A stretch of DNA of 64,000 bases, taken from positions 5,828,001-5,892,000 of the forward strand of contig NZ_CP064703.1 of assembly GCF_023101085.1 (NCBI RefSeq). The letters are read 5' to 3'. Source of the DNA: Bradyrhizobium sp. 170 (GTDB taxonomy: Bacteria; Pseudomonadota; Alphaproteobacteria; Rhizobiales; Xanthobacteraceae). Of this stretch, positions 16,686 through 25,146 are shown piece after piece. The notes below the pieces were generated by a model that was not told the DNA's origin, did no database searches, and saw only the letters and a program-made list of their open reading frames with translations. Position 1 is the first letter of the stretch. Each line of letters opens with the position of its first letter. Made by a program: the position numbers and the translations under genes.

Positions 16686-17261
16686 CTAGCTCAACAACTC
16701 TGCGAAACTGCGGGTTGGCCGTTCACCTTTCCAGCCCACCGATGCCCGACGCATCGCATTAGACAGCTTCCGCGTCGATTCATTGTCGTCGATCAGCTCG
16801 ATGAATCCTGGTCCGCCTCCTCCACGGTCGATGAAGAAAACGTTTCCACCACCAGGCGCTGGCGCCTGAAAGACGATCGACTGGCCTTCCGCTTCATAAG
16901 CTTCGGCCAGTTGTTCCACGTCGGGCCGGAACTTGCCCACGTGATGGAAGCCATGTCCGCGCCGTTCTCGCGCCTCTTTATATACGGAAGGCTTGTCATC
17001 GAGCGCTTGGATAAGCTCGATCATCATCGTGCCCGAGAGGGCCACTGCGATGGTGAACTCGGCATCGCCCGGCCGGCCGCGGTATGTCGAGCGATCGCGC
17101 CCGATCCGGTCAAGGACAAACCATGGCCCAATGCCGATCGCATCGGTCCACCAATCCATAGCCGCGGCAAGATCAGGAACGGAGAAGGCAATCTGGATGA
17201 GCTCTTCGCCGCTTACGATGACCGAGTTTCCCATTCCCCCGATCGGATCGTTCGTCTTCAC
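16686..17261 (-). CDS. VOC-superfamily protein (glyoxalase/dioxygenase fold)
   Basis: A 191-residue protein with one glyoxalase-type unit followed by a shorter second repeat. Seen are ELIQIAFSVPDLAAAMDWWTDAIGIGPWFV near residues 20-50, GTMMIELIQAL, the central RRGHGFHHVGKFRPDVEQLAEAYEAEGQ and the closing GGGGPGFIELID. VOC members include metal-dependent ring-cleavage dioxygenases, isomerases and lyases. With an FAD hydroxylase and a hydrolase in the same operon, ring cleavage is possible. However, the usual first metal histidine is replaced by Gln in LIQIAF, so the chemistry is uncertain. Confidence 0.82.
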   Translation of the reverse strand: MKTNDPIGGMGNSVIVSGEELIQIAFSVPDLAAAMDWWTDAIGIGPWFVLDRIGRDRSTYRGRPGDAEFTIAVALSGTMMIELIQALDDKPSVYKEARERRGHGFHHVGKFRPDVEQLAEAYEAEGQSIVFQAPAPGGGNVFFIDRGGGGPGFIELIDDNESTRKLSNAMRRASVGWKGERPTRSFAELLS

Positions 17262-17294
17262 ATCGGCTCTCCTTGCCCTTTTTGAACGTCTTGC

Positions 17295-18542
17295 TCATGT
17301 CGCAGACGCAGCTTCCAATTGCTTCGTCCGTCCGACGACGCGCGGCGCGGTCTCGTCGAGGAGCAGGGCCAGCCCACCCGCTACTGTGCAGGCTGCAGCC
17401 GCCATCCAGAAAGGGGTCGAAGGGCCAAGTATGTCCGCTGCGATGCCGGCGAGACCAGGTCCCCCGAACCCTCCAACTATCTCACCCACCCCCATAATGA
17501 AACCGAGTGCTGTCGCTACATGGGCCGGCGGGATCGTCTCCGAAGGTACGGTCGCCATGAACAGCGCCGTGCTGCCAATCGCGAAAAAGCCGACGCCCAA
17601 CAACAAACACATTACCGGCAGGGAGCCGCCGAAAAGCACCGCTGTAACCGGTGCAATCACACCCACAAACGAGAAGAGCGCTAGAACGGGGCGCCTGCCG
17701 AAATAATCGGATAACGCGGGTACCAACATCGCGGAAATCGCAGACGAAACACCGGTCGTGGCCATCACGATGCTCATCTCGCCCGGCGTCAAGCCACGGG
17801 CTTGTACGAGATAGATTGGCAGGAAAGTCATGTGGATTAACACCCACCCAACCATCAGGCCGCTGATCATCGCGCAGATCCAAATGTTGCGATAGCTCAG
17901 CATCTTTTTCAGTCCGATGGACTTTCCAGAAACGCTTTCCTGCCGCACAGGCGCTACGGATTTTGGCTCTCTGATCAGAAATATGATGAGAACAGCGACG
18001 ATGAATCCGGGAACTCCGGCAAGAAAGAACGCATTCCGCCACCCGTAAGCAGTGGCGATAGCGACAAGGGCAAGCGGAGCAACAAAGCCATTCAGGATCG
18101 AGGTCACAAAATTTTGGATCACTCCCATGTTGAATCCCCGCCGATGTTCGGAGGATTCGGCCACCATGATTGACTGTGCGATCGGAAGAACGGGTCCTTC
18201 AGCGATCCCCATGATCATGCGCGCGCCCAGGAGCATCAGGAAAGAATTTGCCAAGCCGGAAATCACTGAGCAGGCAGAAAACACGATGATCGCGGCGACC
18301 AGCAGGACTTTTCTGTTACCGAGATAGTCAGACAGCGCGCCGACGACATAGCCGGAGACCGCCCATGTCAATCCCAGGGCCGCCGCGAATGCGCCAAGTT
18401 GGGTGTTGGTGAGATGCAGCTCGGGAACGATGAACGGGGCGAGAAAGTTGAGCGCCAGCCTATCAAAGAAGACAAAACCGAATGCCAGCGCCAATAGCAC
18501 CATCACGGTATTCTCGTAGCTGAAGATGCGCGACTTAACCAT
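17295..18542 (-). CDS. MFS transporter (ACS/aromatic-acid-like)
   Basis: Inner-membrane carrier of 415 residues with 12 predicted helices and a central loop around residues 195-220. Typical MFS signatures are FFDRLALNFLAPFIVPEL near the N-terminus, GALSDYLGNRKVLL between helices 2 and 3, RMIMGIAEGPVLPIAQSI, and PALSDYFGRRPVLA in the second half. The arrangement resembles anion:cation symporters for aromatic or sugar acids. It lies 19 bp downstream of the hydrolase gene and 33 bp upstream of the VOC gene, so it is the likely importer for this operon. Confidence 0.92.
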   Translation of the reverse strand: MVKSRIFSYENTVMVLLALAFGFVFFDRLALNFLAPFIVPELHLTNTQLGAFAAALGLTWAVSGYVVGALSDYLGNRKVLLVAAIIVFSACSVISGLANSFLMLLGARMIMGIAEGPVLPIAQSIMVAESSEHRRGFNMGVIQNFVTSILNGFVAPLALVAIATAYGWRNAFFLAGVPGFIVAVLIIFLIREPKSVAPVRQESVSGKSIGLKKMLSYRNIWICAMISGLMVGWVLIHMTFLPIYLVQARGLTPGEMSIVMATTGVSSAISAMLVPALSDYFGRRPVLALFSFVGVIAPVTAVLFGGSLPVMCLLLGVGFFAIGSTALFMATVPSETIPPAHVATALGFIMGVGEIVGGFGGPGLAGIAADILGPSTPFWMAAAACTVAGGLALLLDETAPRVVGRTKQLEAASAT

Positions 18543-18560
18543 TGTGTTTCCCCCTGTGCA

Positions 18561-19652
18561 TTATCGTGCTGATGTCGCGAGCGCCTCGGCAAACCACGCC
18601 GTCGTCAGTGCGTTGCGTTCGGCGGAGTGGTTGTAGATGGTGTGCTCCCCGTCCAGCCACGTCTCGACACGCGACAGTGGGTGGCTATTGCCGACAAGAA
18701 AGCCACGTTGCGCGCCGGGCGGCACCAGCGGGTCCGCTCCGCCCTCAAGCACGAGGGTGGGGCAATCCAGCGGCGCGTGTTGGCTGTCGAACGCAAGCGC
18801 GGACAGAATCGCGGTGAGCGCCACCGGATCCGATTCGCCGAACATCGCGGCAAATTGCTCTTGGGCCGTGCGGAATGGCGGCAGCTGTGTCAGCATCGGC
18901 CCGCCATTGATGCAGCACGCCGCTATGCGACGATCGCGCGTAGCGGTGAGCGCGGCGAGCAAGCCGCCATAGCTGTTTCCCCAGAGCCCGATGCGCCGGC
19001 CAGGCGTGCGTTCCTGAATCCAATCTACGAAACGGCTGAAACCGGACGTTAGGTCGGCATCAGCTCGGATCCCGCCTTCCAGCCGGCTGTCGCCTTGCCC
19101 GGGACCGTCCACCAGCAGACAGTCGAGGCCGCGCCGGCAGACCGCCTCCGCCATCGAACGATAGGCGGTTGACCACCCACTCATGCCACCGAATATGATC
19201 ACGCTTCCCGCGACCGCGGCAGCGTTCGTATGGAAGTGCCAACCGAACAGCCTACCGCGCCGGTACGGCATTTCGATGCGCGACACAGGAAACTCCGAGA
19301 GCGCAGCAAAGCGGGTGAAGCATCGAGTCATTTGCTGGTAGAGGTAGCGCTTCCGCTCGCCGTCGGCGTTGAACGCCATCTGCGCGAAGATCAGGCTCGC
19401 GGCCGCCGCGTGCCAGAGTTCACGTGCGGCCGCAGATTCTTGTTCGTCATGCGCCGTCGCTTCCTGCTGTCGCGCCAACTCCTCCAGGACGATGTCCCAG
19501 GCCCTGCCCTCACGGACAATTCGGTGGGTCAGCGCCGCCGCCTCGCGGCTCATGCCGTAGTCCACCATGCGTGTGATCGGCATAGCGCGGCACAGTGCAT
19601 CAATCTGCTTGAGCTGATCTTCGCTGAGATTCATGTGCAATGCCTCGCGCAT
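18561..19652 (-). CDS. Alpha/beta hydrolase with N-terminal cap, DHPON-hydrolase/FrsA-like
   Basis: A 363-residue hydrolase with a helical N-terminal region of about 125 residues before the alpha/beta core. The catalytic triad is apparent: Ser227 in GLWGNSYGGLLAAL, Asp307 in EGGADPLVPPG and His337 in DGEHTIYNH. This layout resembles 2,6-dihydroxypseudooxynicotine hydrolase, a C-C bond hydrolase of nicotine catabolism, and FrsA-type hydrolases rather than short MhpC-type enzymes. The ATG at 19652 overlaps the preceding gene's stop (TGATG), giving tight coupling with the FAD hydroxylase. The exact substrate is unknown. Confidence 0.85.
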   Translation of the reverse strand: MREALHMNLSEDQLKQIDALCRAMPITRMVDYGMSREAAALTHRIVREGRAWDIVLEELARQQEATAHDEQESAAARELWHAAAASLIFAQMAFNADGERKRYLYQQMTRCFTRFAALSEFPVSRIEMPYRRGRLFGWHFHTNAAAVAGSVIIFGGMSGWSTAYRSMAEAVCRRGLDCLLVDGPGQGDSRLEGGIRADADLTSGFSRFVDWIQERTPGRRIGLWGNSYGGLLAALTATRDRRIAACCINGGPMLTQLPPFRTAQEQFAAMFGESDPVALTAILSALAFDSQHAPLDCPTLVLEGGADPLVPPGAQRGFLVGNSHPLSRVETWLDGEHTIYNHSAERNALTTAWFAEALATSAR

Positions 19653-21226
19653 CAAGCGGCCAATGCCGACTTGCGCCAGCCGAGCTTCTGCCGCAGTTCG
19701 TCCACGAGACGCGGCAGGTCGGGCATACCGGGGGCGAAGCCGAACAGGTTGGTGTCTGGACGTGTGAGCAGTGCGGCAACGTGCTTCTCGGCGAGGTAAT
19801 TAGAATAGACTCCTCCTGTGTCGACGATGCGCTCGACACCCGGGCCGGCGTTGTCGGCGAGCGTGAATAGCCGGCAACCGAGGTCCCTCAGGAATCCGAT
19901 GCGTGTTGGATCGAGCACCGCGGCTGGATTGTTCTCGGCGATCAGCGCGAAGCGGTAGCCGACTTGGTCGTCGAGCCGGCCCGTCCGGCCGCCGATGCTG
20001 ACTTGCCCCTGTGGGGGCACCGACCCTACCGCTTTACCGGCCTCGCCGCTGCGATCATCCTGGATCACGCCTGCCGCGAAAGCGGGGAATGGCGGAGGTG
20101 ACGGCACCAGGTTGAAGCGGAAGGCGACGTCACGAATGAAGGCGACAGCGCGGCTGTGGGTGTTCGCCACCTTGCCGAGCATTGTCGCGGAACGCATGAT
20201 GTTGTCGACGTGCGGGCGGCGTTCCAGCTCGTAACTGTCGAGGATGTCCGCAGATGCAGCGCCGCGCAGAACAAGGTCGAACTTCCAGGCGATGTTGGCG
20301 GCATCGCGAATTCCAGAGCAGGCGCCCTGCCCCATATAGGGCGGCATTGTATGGGCGGCATCGCCGCCGAGGAAGGCCTGCCCCCTGCGCCAGTTCTGCG
20401 CCATCCGGCATTCAAACGTGTAGACGAGCTGCCGTATGATTTCGATGTCGTCGGGCCCGACCCCATGATAGTGCCTCAGTATCTTCCAAGCACTCTCCGC
20501 CTTCTCCATTTCCGCTGTGTCTTCATGCTTCAGAAGCGCGAACTCAAACCGCTGCCGGTTCTTGCCGATCGGCAGGAACATATGTCCCCTGGCCGGATCG
20601 CAGTATTGTTTGGTCTCCTCGAAACTCGACGCCATAGAGCGCTTTCGCTCGCCGTCGATGTTGAGCCAGCGCTCGTTGAAACCGTTGTCATCACGCTCGA
20701 TGCCGAGCGCCGAGCGGACGAAGCTGCGGGCGCCGTCAGCGCCGAACACGTAGCTTGACCGCAGTGTTTCGACACGGCCGTCCCTCTTCATTGCGAGCTC
20801 GATCGTGCCGGCAGTGCTTTTCAAGCCTGTGAGCTCCGTACCTTGGTGGATGACAACATTTGTCAGCGTGCGCACCCGGCGATCGATCGCTGCTTCGATG
20901 TCAGGCTGGTGGATCGAGATATGCGCCGGGAAACCCATCGGCAGGCTCGGAACTTTGCCCACGTCTACGAGCGGCCTGCCCTTCGCGTTGTAAAAAATGT
21001 ACGACTCGATCGGTGAGGAATCTCGCAGAGCCTCGTCAATATCGCAGGCAAAGCTAAGCAGCCGCGCCGTCTCGCCGTCGATATGGGTTAGTCGCGGCAG
21101 GCCGTAGAGCGTTGGCCAACGCTCGATGACCACCACGCGGTGCCCGAGCTGCCCCAGCAGCGAGGCCGCGGTGAGACCCGTCGGGCCGTAGCCGATGATT
21201 GCCACATCGAAATCAGTCGGTGCCAC
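19652..21226 (-). CDS. FAD-dependent aromatic hydroxylase (MhpA/PheA-type monooxygenase)
   Basis: Class A flavoprotein hydroxylase of 524 residues. The dinucleotide motif IIGYGPTGLTAASLLGQLG is at about residues 10-28, and the second FAD/NADH segment is FGADGARSFVRSALGI. The GD motif is GQAFLGGDAAHTMPPYMGQGACSGIRDAANIAWKFDLVL, closely matching 3-(3-hydroxyphenyl)propionate hydroxylases. The frame continues 79 codons further upstream, but the GTG at 21226 follows GGGGAGGA at ideal spacing and begins just before the FAD fold. First gene of the reverse operon, divergent from the NodD-like LysR gene at 21327. Confidence 0.93.
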   Translation of the reverse strand: MAPTDFDVAIIGYGPTGLTAASLLGQLGHRVVVIERWPTLYGLPRLTHIDGETARLLSFACDIDEALRDSSPIESYIFYNAKGRPLVDVGKVPSLPMGFPAHISIHQPDIEAAIDRRVRTLTNVVIHQGTELTGLKSTAGTIELAMKRDGRVETLRSSYVFGADGARSFVRSALGIERDDNGFNERWLNIDGERKRSMASSFEETKQYCDPARGHMFLPIGKNRQRFEFALLKHEDTAEMEKAESAWKILRHYHGVGPDDIEIIRQLVYTFECRMAQNWRRGQAFLGGDAAHTMPPYMGQGACSGIRDAANIAWKFDLVLRGAASADILDSYELERRPHVDNIMRSATMLGKVANTHSRAVAFIRDVAFRFNLVPSPPPFPAFAAGVIQDDRSGEAGKAVGSVPPQGQVSIGGRTGRLDDQVGYRFALIAENNPAAVLDPTRIGFLRDLGCRLFTLADNAGPGVERIVDTGGVYSNYLAEKHVAALLTRPDTNLFGFAPGMPDLPRLVDELRQKLGWRKSALAA

Positions 21227-21294
21227 GAAATGTCCTCCCCTGATTTTTTTTGGAGCTTGTGACAATCCTTGACATTGGCAAAATCGATTGTTTT

Positions 21295-21319
21295 TATGGA
21301 TCCTATCCATACCATGGAT
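21295..21319. promoter_or_regulatory. Candidate LysR operator in the divergent FAD-hydroxylase / LysR promoter
   Basis: TATGGAT-CCT-ATCCATA (21295-21311) is an inverted repeat with perfect 7-bp arms. It overlaps an ATC-N9-GAT element (21305-21319), the half-site pattern known from nod boxes bound by NodD-type LysR proteins. A comparable ATC-N9-GAT lies in the divergent promoter of the second NodD-like regulator near 36 kb. Confidence 0.6.
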
Positions 21320-21326
21320 GCGAGAC

Positions 21327-22319
21327 ATGCGTTTCAAAGGGCTCGATCTAAATCTCCTCGTCGCGCTCGACGCGCTGATGACCGAGCGCAGCCTCACCGC
21401 GGCGTCACGCAGCATCAATCTGAGCCAACCCGCAATGAGCGCTGCCGTCGCACGGCTGCGCACCTATTTTCACGATGACCTATTTACGATGAGGGGGCGC
21501 GAGCTCGTTCCAACACCTCTCGCCGAATCCCTTGCCGCTCCGACTCGCGAGGCCCTGCTGCACATCCAGCTCTCCATCGCGTCCCGGGAAACTTTCAACC
21601 CTACCAAATCGGATCGCCGCTTCAGGATCATCCTGTCGGATTTCATGGCACTGGTGTTTTTCAGAAAGGTTGTCGAGCGTGTCGCCCGGGAAGCTCCCGG
21701 CATCACGTTCGAGTTGCTGCAGTTCGACGATCAGCCGGACGAACCGCTTAGGCGCGGGGAAGTTGACTTTCTGATCTTTCTGGAAATGTTCATGTCGAGC
21801 GCACATCCCAAAGCCAGACTTTTCGACGAAACGCTCGTGTGTGTGGGCTGCAGAACGAACCCGAAGCTTTCACGGAAGCTCACTTTCGAGCGATACATGT
21901 CGATGGGGCACGTTGCGGCTCAGTTCGGACGTACACGGAAACCGTCTATCGAGGAATGGCTCTTGCTCGAACATGGTCACAAGAGGCGGATCGAGGTTGC
22001 CGTGCCCAGCTTCAGTATGATCCCGTCGTTTCTGTTGGGCACGGAGCGAATTGCGACGATGCACTCAAGGCTCGCAGCACAACTTGCAGCGACGACGCCG
22101 CTGCGGATCGTCGACCTTCCGCTGCCACTCCCCGCCTTTACTGAGGCGGTTCAATGGCCTGCCCTTCACAATAATGATCAGGCAAGCATTTGGATGCGAG
22201 ACATCATGCTGCAGGAAGCAGCCCACATGAAGTCTCCGCCGAAGGCAGCGCGAGGTCGCCACCGTCGCGAGCCAATGCCGCGGCTGATAGGTGGCTCCTC
22301 AACCAAAATTAAGCCCTAA
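21327..22319 (+). CDS. LysR-family regulator, NodD-like subgroup
   Basis: A 330-residue regulator. The HTH region begins [53 protein letters not shown], the form shared by NodD and related regulators of aromatic catabolism. The effector domain starts at [16 protein letters not shown], and [13 protein letters not shown] is a NodD-like C-terminal element. The ATG at 21327 gives the family start; codons further upstream overlap the operator. A basic tail ([13 protein letters not shown]) is unusual. It is divergent from, and presumably activates, the FAD hydroxylase operon in response to an aromatic inducer. Confidence 0.92.
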   Translation: MRFKGLDLNLLVALDALMTERSLTAASRSINLSQPAMSAAVARLRTYFHDDLFTMRGRELVPTPLAESLAAPTREALLHIQLSIASRETFNPTKSDRRFRIILSDFMALVFFRKVVERVAREAPGITFELLQFDDQPDEPLRRGEVDFLIFLEMFMSSAHPKARLFDETLVCVGCRTNPKLSRKLTFERYMSMGHVAAQFGRTRKPSIEEWLLLEHGHKRRIEVAVPSFSMIPSFLLGTERIATMHSRLAAQLAATTPLRIVDLPLPLPAFTEAVQWPALHNNDQASIWMRDIMLQEAAHMKSPPKAARGRHRREPMPRLIGGSSTKIKP

Positions 22320-22518
22320 CCACCGTGAACGACGGCGGGACAATGCGCCGGACAATGCGCTCAAACCCCATTCTGTCGCTCGTTGCCTGAACCGTGACTG
22401 CGGAAGTATCGGTGTCACAGTTCTGAAGTTGCGCACGATCAAGCGTTGATGTCGTGGCCACGCGGTAGGGTCCAACAACCAGACTCGATCAGCTCATGAC
22501 AGCTCGTTTCCTTCGACG

Positions 22519-22755
22519 TGAACGGCCCCGGCCTTGACAGTCGTAAGAGCAGCGTAACCCAACGATCAGTTAGCAGGACGCTTCGCCAGAACGAAGCCGA
22601 TGCCTAACGCGATCATCGCCGCCCCCGACCCCTCTCGTAGGCGGCGGATTAGCGCGGGACGCGCTGCTGCGCCTTCTCGGATGCCGCTCGCCGCAAACGC
22701 AACCACGATATCGGCGAGGGTGTTAAGCGCAACCGACACGAAGCCAAGCACAACG
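22519..22755. repeat. Left copy of a ~236-bp direct repeat (truncated LysE 3' region)
   Basis: This stretch aligns, with at most one small indel and roughly one mismatch in ten by eye, with 34118-34353 in the same orientation. It contains the last ~60 codons of a LysE exporter gene plus ~45 bp of downstream flank. The two copies bracket about 11.4 kb holding the aldoxime/nitrile operon. The repeat ends abruptly at a decayed TetR gene. Confidence 0.85.
22566..22751 (-). pseudogene. LysE-family exporter, C-terminal fragment only
   Basis: About 61 codons encoding LGFVSVALNTLADIVVAF, SGIREGAAARPALIRRLREG and GAAMIALGIGFVLAKRPAN. They differ at only a few residues from the end of the intact LysE protein at 34164-34814. 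The N-terminal two thirds, including the first transmembrane helices and the PGPG motif, are absent; the upstream side is replaced by unrelated sequence. It cannot encode a working transporter and marks a rearrangement. Confidence 0.85.
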
Positions 22756-22756
22756 G

Positions 22757-23025
22757 CACTACGAAGAGTTCGTGCGGCCGGTCATCGACCAGTTCCAGAA
22801 ACTCATCGAAGCGGGGATAGCCTCCGGCGAATTTGGATCGTCGGCACCTGCAAGCGAGTTGACGGAAAAATCGTCATGTGTCCAGCGCTGCTGCCGGCCC
22901 TATGGTCACTATTATTCCGCAGCCGGAAAGCGATCGATGTCGTCGCCTTCGCGGACGCAACTTTCGATCTTCTCATGAGAGGACTGGCAGCTTCTGCGGA
23001 GCCCTGCAAAATTGGAGACAGCTAA
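22757..23025 (+). pseudogene. TetR-family regulator remnant, C-terminal domain with frameshift
   Basis: In one frame the sequence reads HYEEFVRPVIDQFQKLIEAGIASGEF, then the reading shifts to another frame with KIVMCPALLPALWSLLF, DVVAFADATFDLLMRGLAA and a stop at 23023-23025. Together these match the typical end of a TetR C-terminal domain (a GIASGEF turn, an ALWxxLF helix and a DLLLRGLA helix). The HTH half is missing and the frame is broken near 22850, so it is a decayed gene joined to the LysE fragment. Confidence 0.7.
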
Positions 23026-23123
23026 CAGAACAACTAGCTCCGCGCAGCGGCGATTGGCGCGAGCGACCCGGTGGCATCGTTCTTTTGTCGAATCAGTGAA
23101 TGATTCGACAATGCGGCTGCGCC

Positions 23124-24017
23124 TCAGTATTCGTTCAGGTAAGCCTTGTCGCGGTCAAAGACGTGAGCGATATGACGGCTCACTGAACGGACCCGAGCCA
23201 TGAATTCGATGTCTTGGTGTACCGACAGGAAAACGTCGCGATAGACCTTGACCTCATCAGGGAGGACGGGAACGAGGGTTGGGTTCGCCTTAGCGGAGAA
23301 CAGGGGCAGCAGTGCGATGCCTGCTCCCGCCGCCACGGCGTTCTGCTGCGCGTGCATACTGGATGAGCGGAAGGAGACGTTCGTCGGCTCAAGTACATCC
23401 AGCAGCCAATGCACCGGCTGGATAGCGATGAGATCCTCAACATAGTCAACAAAGGTATGAGACGCGAGTTCGGCCCGGTTGGCCGGCATCCCGCGAAGGG
23501 CGAGATAGGCATCGCTCGCATACAAGGCGAGACGAAACGATCCGACTTTCTTGACGACGAGGCGCTGCCCGTCAGGATGCACGAAACTGATAAAGATGTC
23601 CGCCTCGCGCTTGGTCAGGCTGATGAGATGCCTCTCGGTCACAAGCTCCACCGTTATTCCCGGACTCCTCGCCGCCAGTTCCGTAAAGCGTTCCGCCAGA
23701 AAAAAAGCACCGATCCCCTCCATGGTCGCGACGCGCACCCGCCCCGTGGCGGTGCTCGCGTCTGAGCCCAACGCCTGTTGAACGGAAGAAGCTTCCTGTT
23801 CGATTCGTTCGGCGATCGCGAACAGGCGATGGCCGTGTTCGGTAAGGACGAAACCGTCCGGCTTGCGATCAAACAGCTTGACCGAGAGGCTCTTCTCCAA
23901 CTCGGCGATACGCCGGCTGACAGTAGTGTGGTCGACCCTCAGCCGCCGAGCGGCCGGCATGAGGCGGCCTTGACGTGCCAATTCCAGAAAATATACCAAA
24001 TCGTTCCAATCGAACAC
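23124..24017 (-). CDS. LysR-family transcriptional regulator
   Basis: A 297-residue regulator. The HTH is near the start (FDWNDLVYFLELARQGRLMPAARRLRVDHTTVSRRIAELEKSLSVKLFDRKPDGFVLTEHG), with the HTTVSRRI recognition helix seen in LysR proteins of the GcvA/AmpR-like broad group. The effector domain begins GRVRVATMEGIGAFFLAERF. The GTG at 24017 is preceded by AGGA and gives a standard LysR N-terminus; the frame's upstream 71 codons do not look family-like. It is divergent from the sulfite-oxidase-fold gene at 24155, its probable target. Confidence 0.9.
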   Translation of the reverse strand: MFDWNDLVYFLELARQGRLMPAARRLRVDHTTVSRRIAELEKSLSVKLFDRKPDGFVLTEHGHRLFAIAERIEQEASSVQQALGSDASTATGRVRVATMEGIGAFFLAERFTELAARSPGITVELVTERHLISLTKREADIFISFVHPDGQRLVVKKVGSFRLALYASDAYLALRGMPANRAELASHTFVDYVEDLIAIQPVHWLLDVLEPTNVSFRSSSMHAQQNAVAAGAGIALLPLFSAKANPTLVPVLPDEVKVYRDVFLSVHQDIEFMARVRSVSRHIAHVFDRDKAYLNEY

Positions 24018-24154
24018 GAATAATCCTAACAGGCCTGAGCAACCACGGTAACCAGTGGACTTGCGTGGCCCATCTTGCGAGATTGGCGCTCCGAAAACCA
24101 GTCCGGCGATGACATCGGTTGTGTACCACGCCATGGACGCGATAAAGAACAGCC

Positions 24155-25129
24155 ATGACCGACATGATCGAAACCGGCACCTACCGCTCGATACCGCGTA
24201 AGATCTCGCAACTGACGGATTTCGTGACACCCGAGCCTGATGTTTTCGTGCTGGCGCATCTTGGCATCCCGGATCTGGCCCGCGACGACTGGAGCCTTTC
24301 GGTCACGGGAATGACAGCCAAACCGCTGGTTCTCAGGTTTGATGATCTCGTGACCTTCCAGGCACATCGGATCACCGCCTTTCACAAATGTGCCGGCAAT
24401 CCGATGAAGCCCGCCGAGCCGACGCCGGACCGCGTTGCCAACGTCGTCTGGCGCGGCATCCGGTTGCGCGACGTACTGTCGCGTGCCGGCTACGATTCCC
24501 GCGCCACCCATCTATGGGCCGACGGCATCGATAGTGGCTCGTTCGAAGGCGTGGCGGTCGCCAAATATCAGAAGGACCTTCCCCTCGCCAAAGCCCTGCA
24601 GGACGACGTCCTGCTCGCCTTCGAGATCAACGGCGCACCGCTGAGCGCCCATCGGGGCGGGCCGGTGCGGCTCGTGGCGCCGGGCTGGTACGGGACCAAT
24701 TCCGTCAAATGGCTGCGGACGCTGCATCTCGCAGACGGCCGCGCGGCCGGCCCTTTCACCACCCGTTGGTACAACGATACGGATGCATCCGGCATTCGCC
24801 GTCCGGTCTGGGCGGTCGCGCCGGACTCGGCGATCGTCACGCCCGCCGCCGGCGAGAAGATCGACGCCGGCACGTTGACCGTCCGCGGCTGGAGCTGGGG
24901 CGAACATGATATCGCGCGCGTCGACCTCAGCATCGATGGCGGCGCGAGCTGGCTGCCGGCCACCCTGTCACCCCGGACCGACAAGTCCTGGCAGGGTTTC
25001 TCGGCGCAACTGCGCATCGATCGCAGCGGCCCGATGCGGATCATCTCCCGCGCGACCGACGTCCGGGGCGAGGTTCAGCCCATGTCAGGCGCGCGCAATG
25101 CAAGTGTCGCGGTCGAAGTGCAGATCTAG
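24155..25129 (+). CDS. Sulfite oxidase-family molybdopterin protein
   Basis: A 324-residue protein of the SUOX fold. The Moco domain contains PDLARDDWSLSVTGMTAKPLVL, the cofactor-ligating cysteine in TAFHKCAGNP (C79), NVVWRGIRLRDVLSRAG and RGGPVRLVAPGWYGTNSVKWLRTL. The C-terminal dimerisation domain (about 205-324) has VRGWSWGEHDIARVDLSIDGGASW. No signal peptide or heme domain is present, so it may be cytosolic or need a separate electron acceptor. It is convergent with the NrtA-like binding protein. The substrate could be sulfite or an organic sulfoxide or N-oxide; sequence does not decide. Confidence 0.9.
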   Translation: MTDMIETGTYRSIPRKISQLTDFVTPEPDVFVLAHLGIPDLARDDWSLSVTGMTAKPLVLRFDDLVTFQAHRITAFHKCAGNPMKPAEPTPDRVANVVWRGIRLRDVLSRAGYDSRATHLWADGIDSGSFEGVAVAKYQKDLPLAKALQDDVLLAFEINGAPLSAHRGGPVRLVAPGWYGTNSVKWLRTLHLADGRAAGPFTTRWYNDTDASGIRRPVWAVAPDSAIVTPAAGEKIDAGTLTVRGWSWGEHDIARVDLSIDGGASWLPATLSPRTDKSWQGFSAQLRIDRSGPMRIISRATDVRGEVQPMSGARNASVAVEVQI

Positions 25130-25146
25130 ACCAACGTCATGCGGCG

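Noticed and set aside
21327..22319. Possible true nodD symbiosis gene
   Set aside because: The protein is NodD-like, but no nod, nif or other symbiosis genes occur and the neighbouring targets are catabolic.
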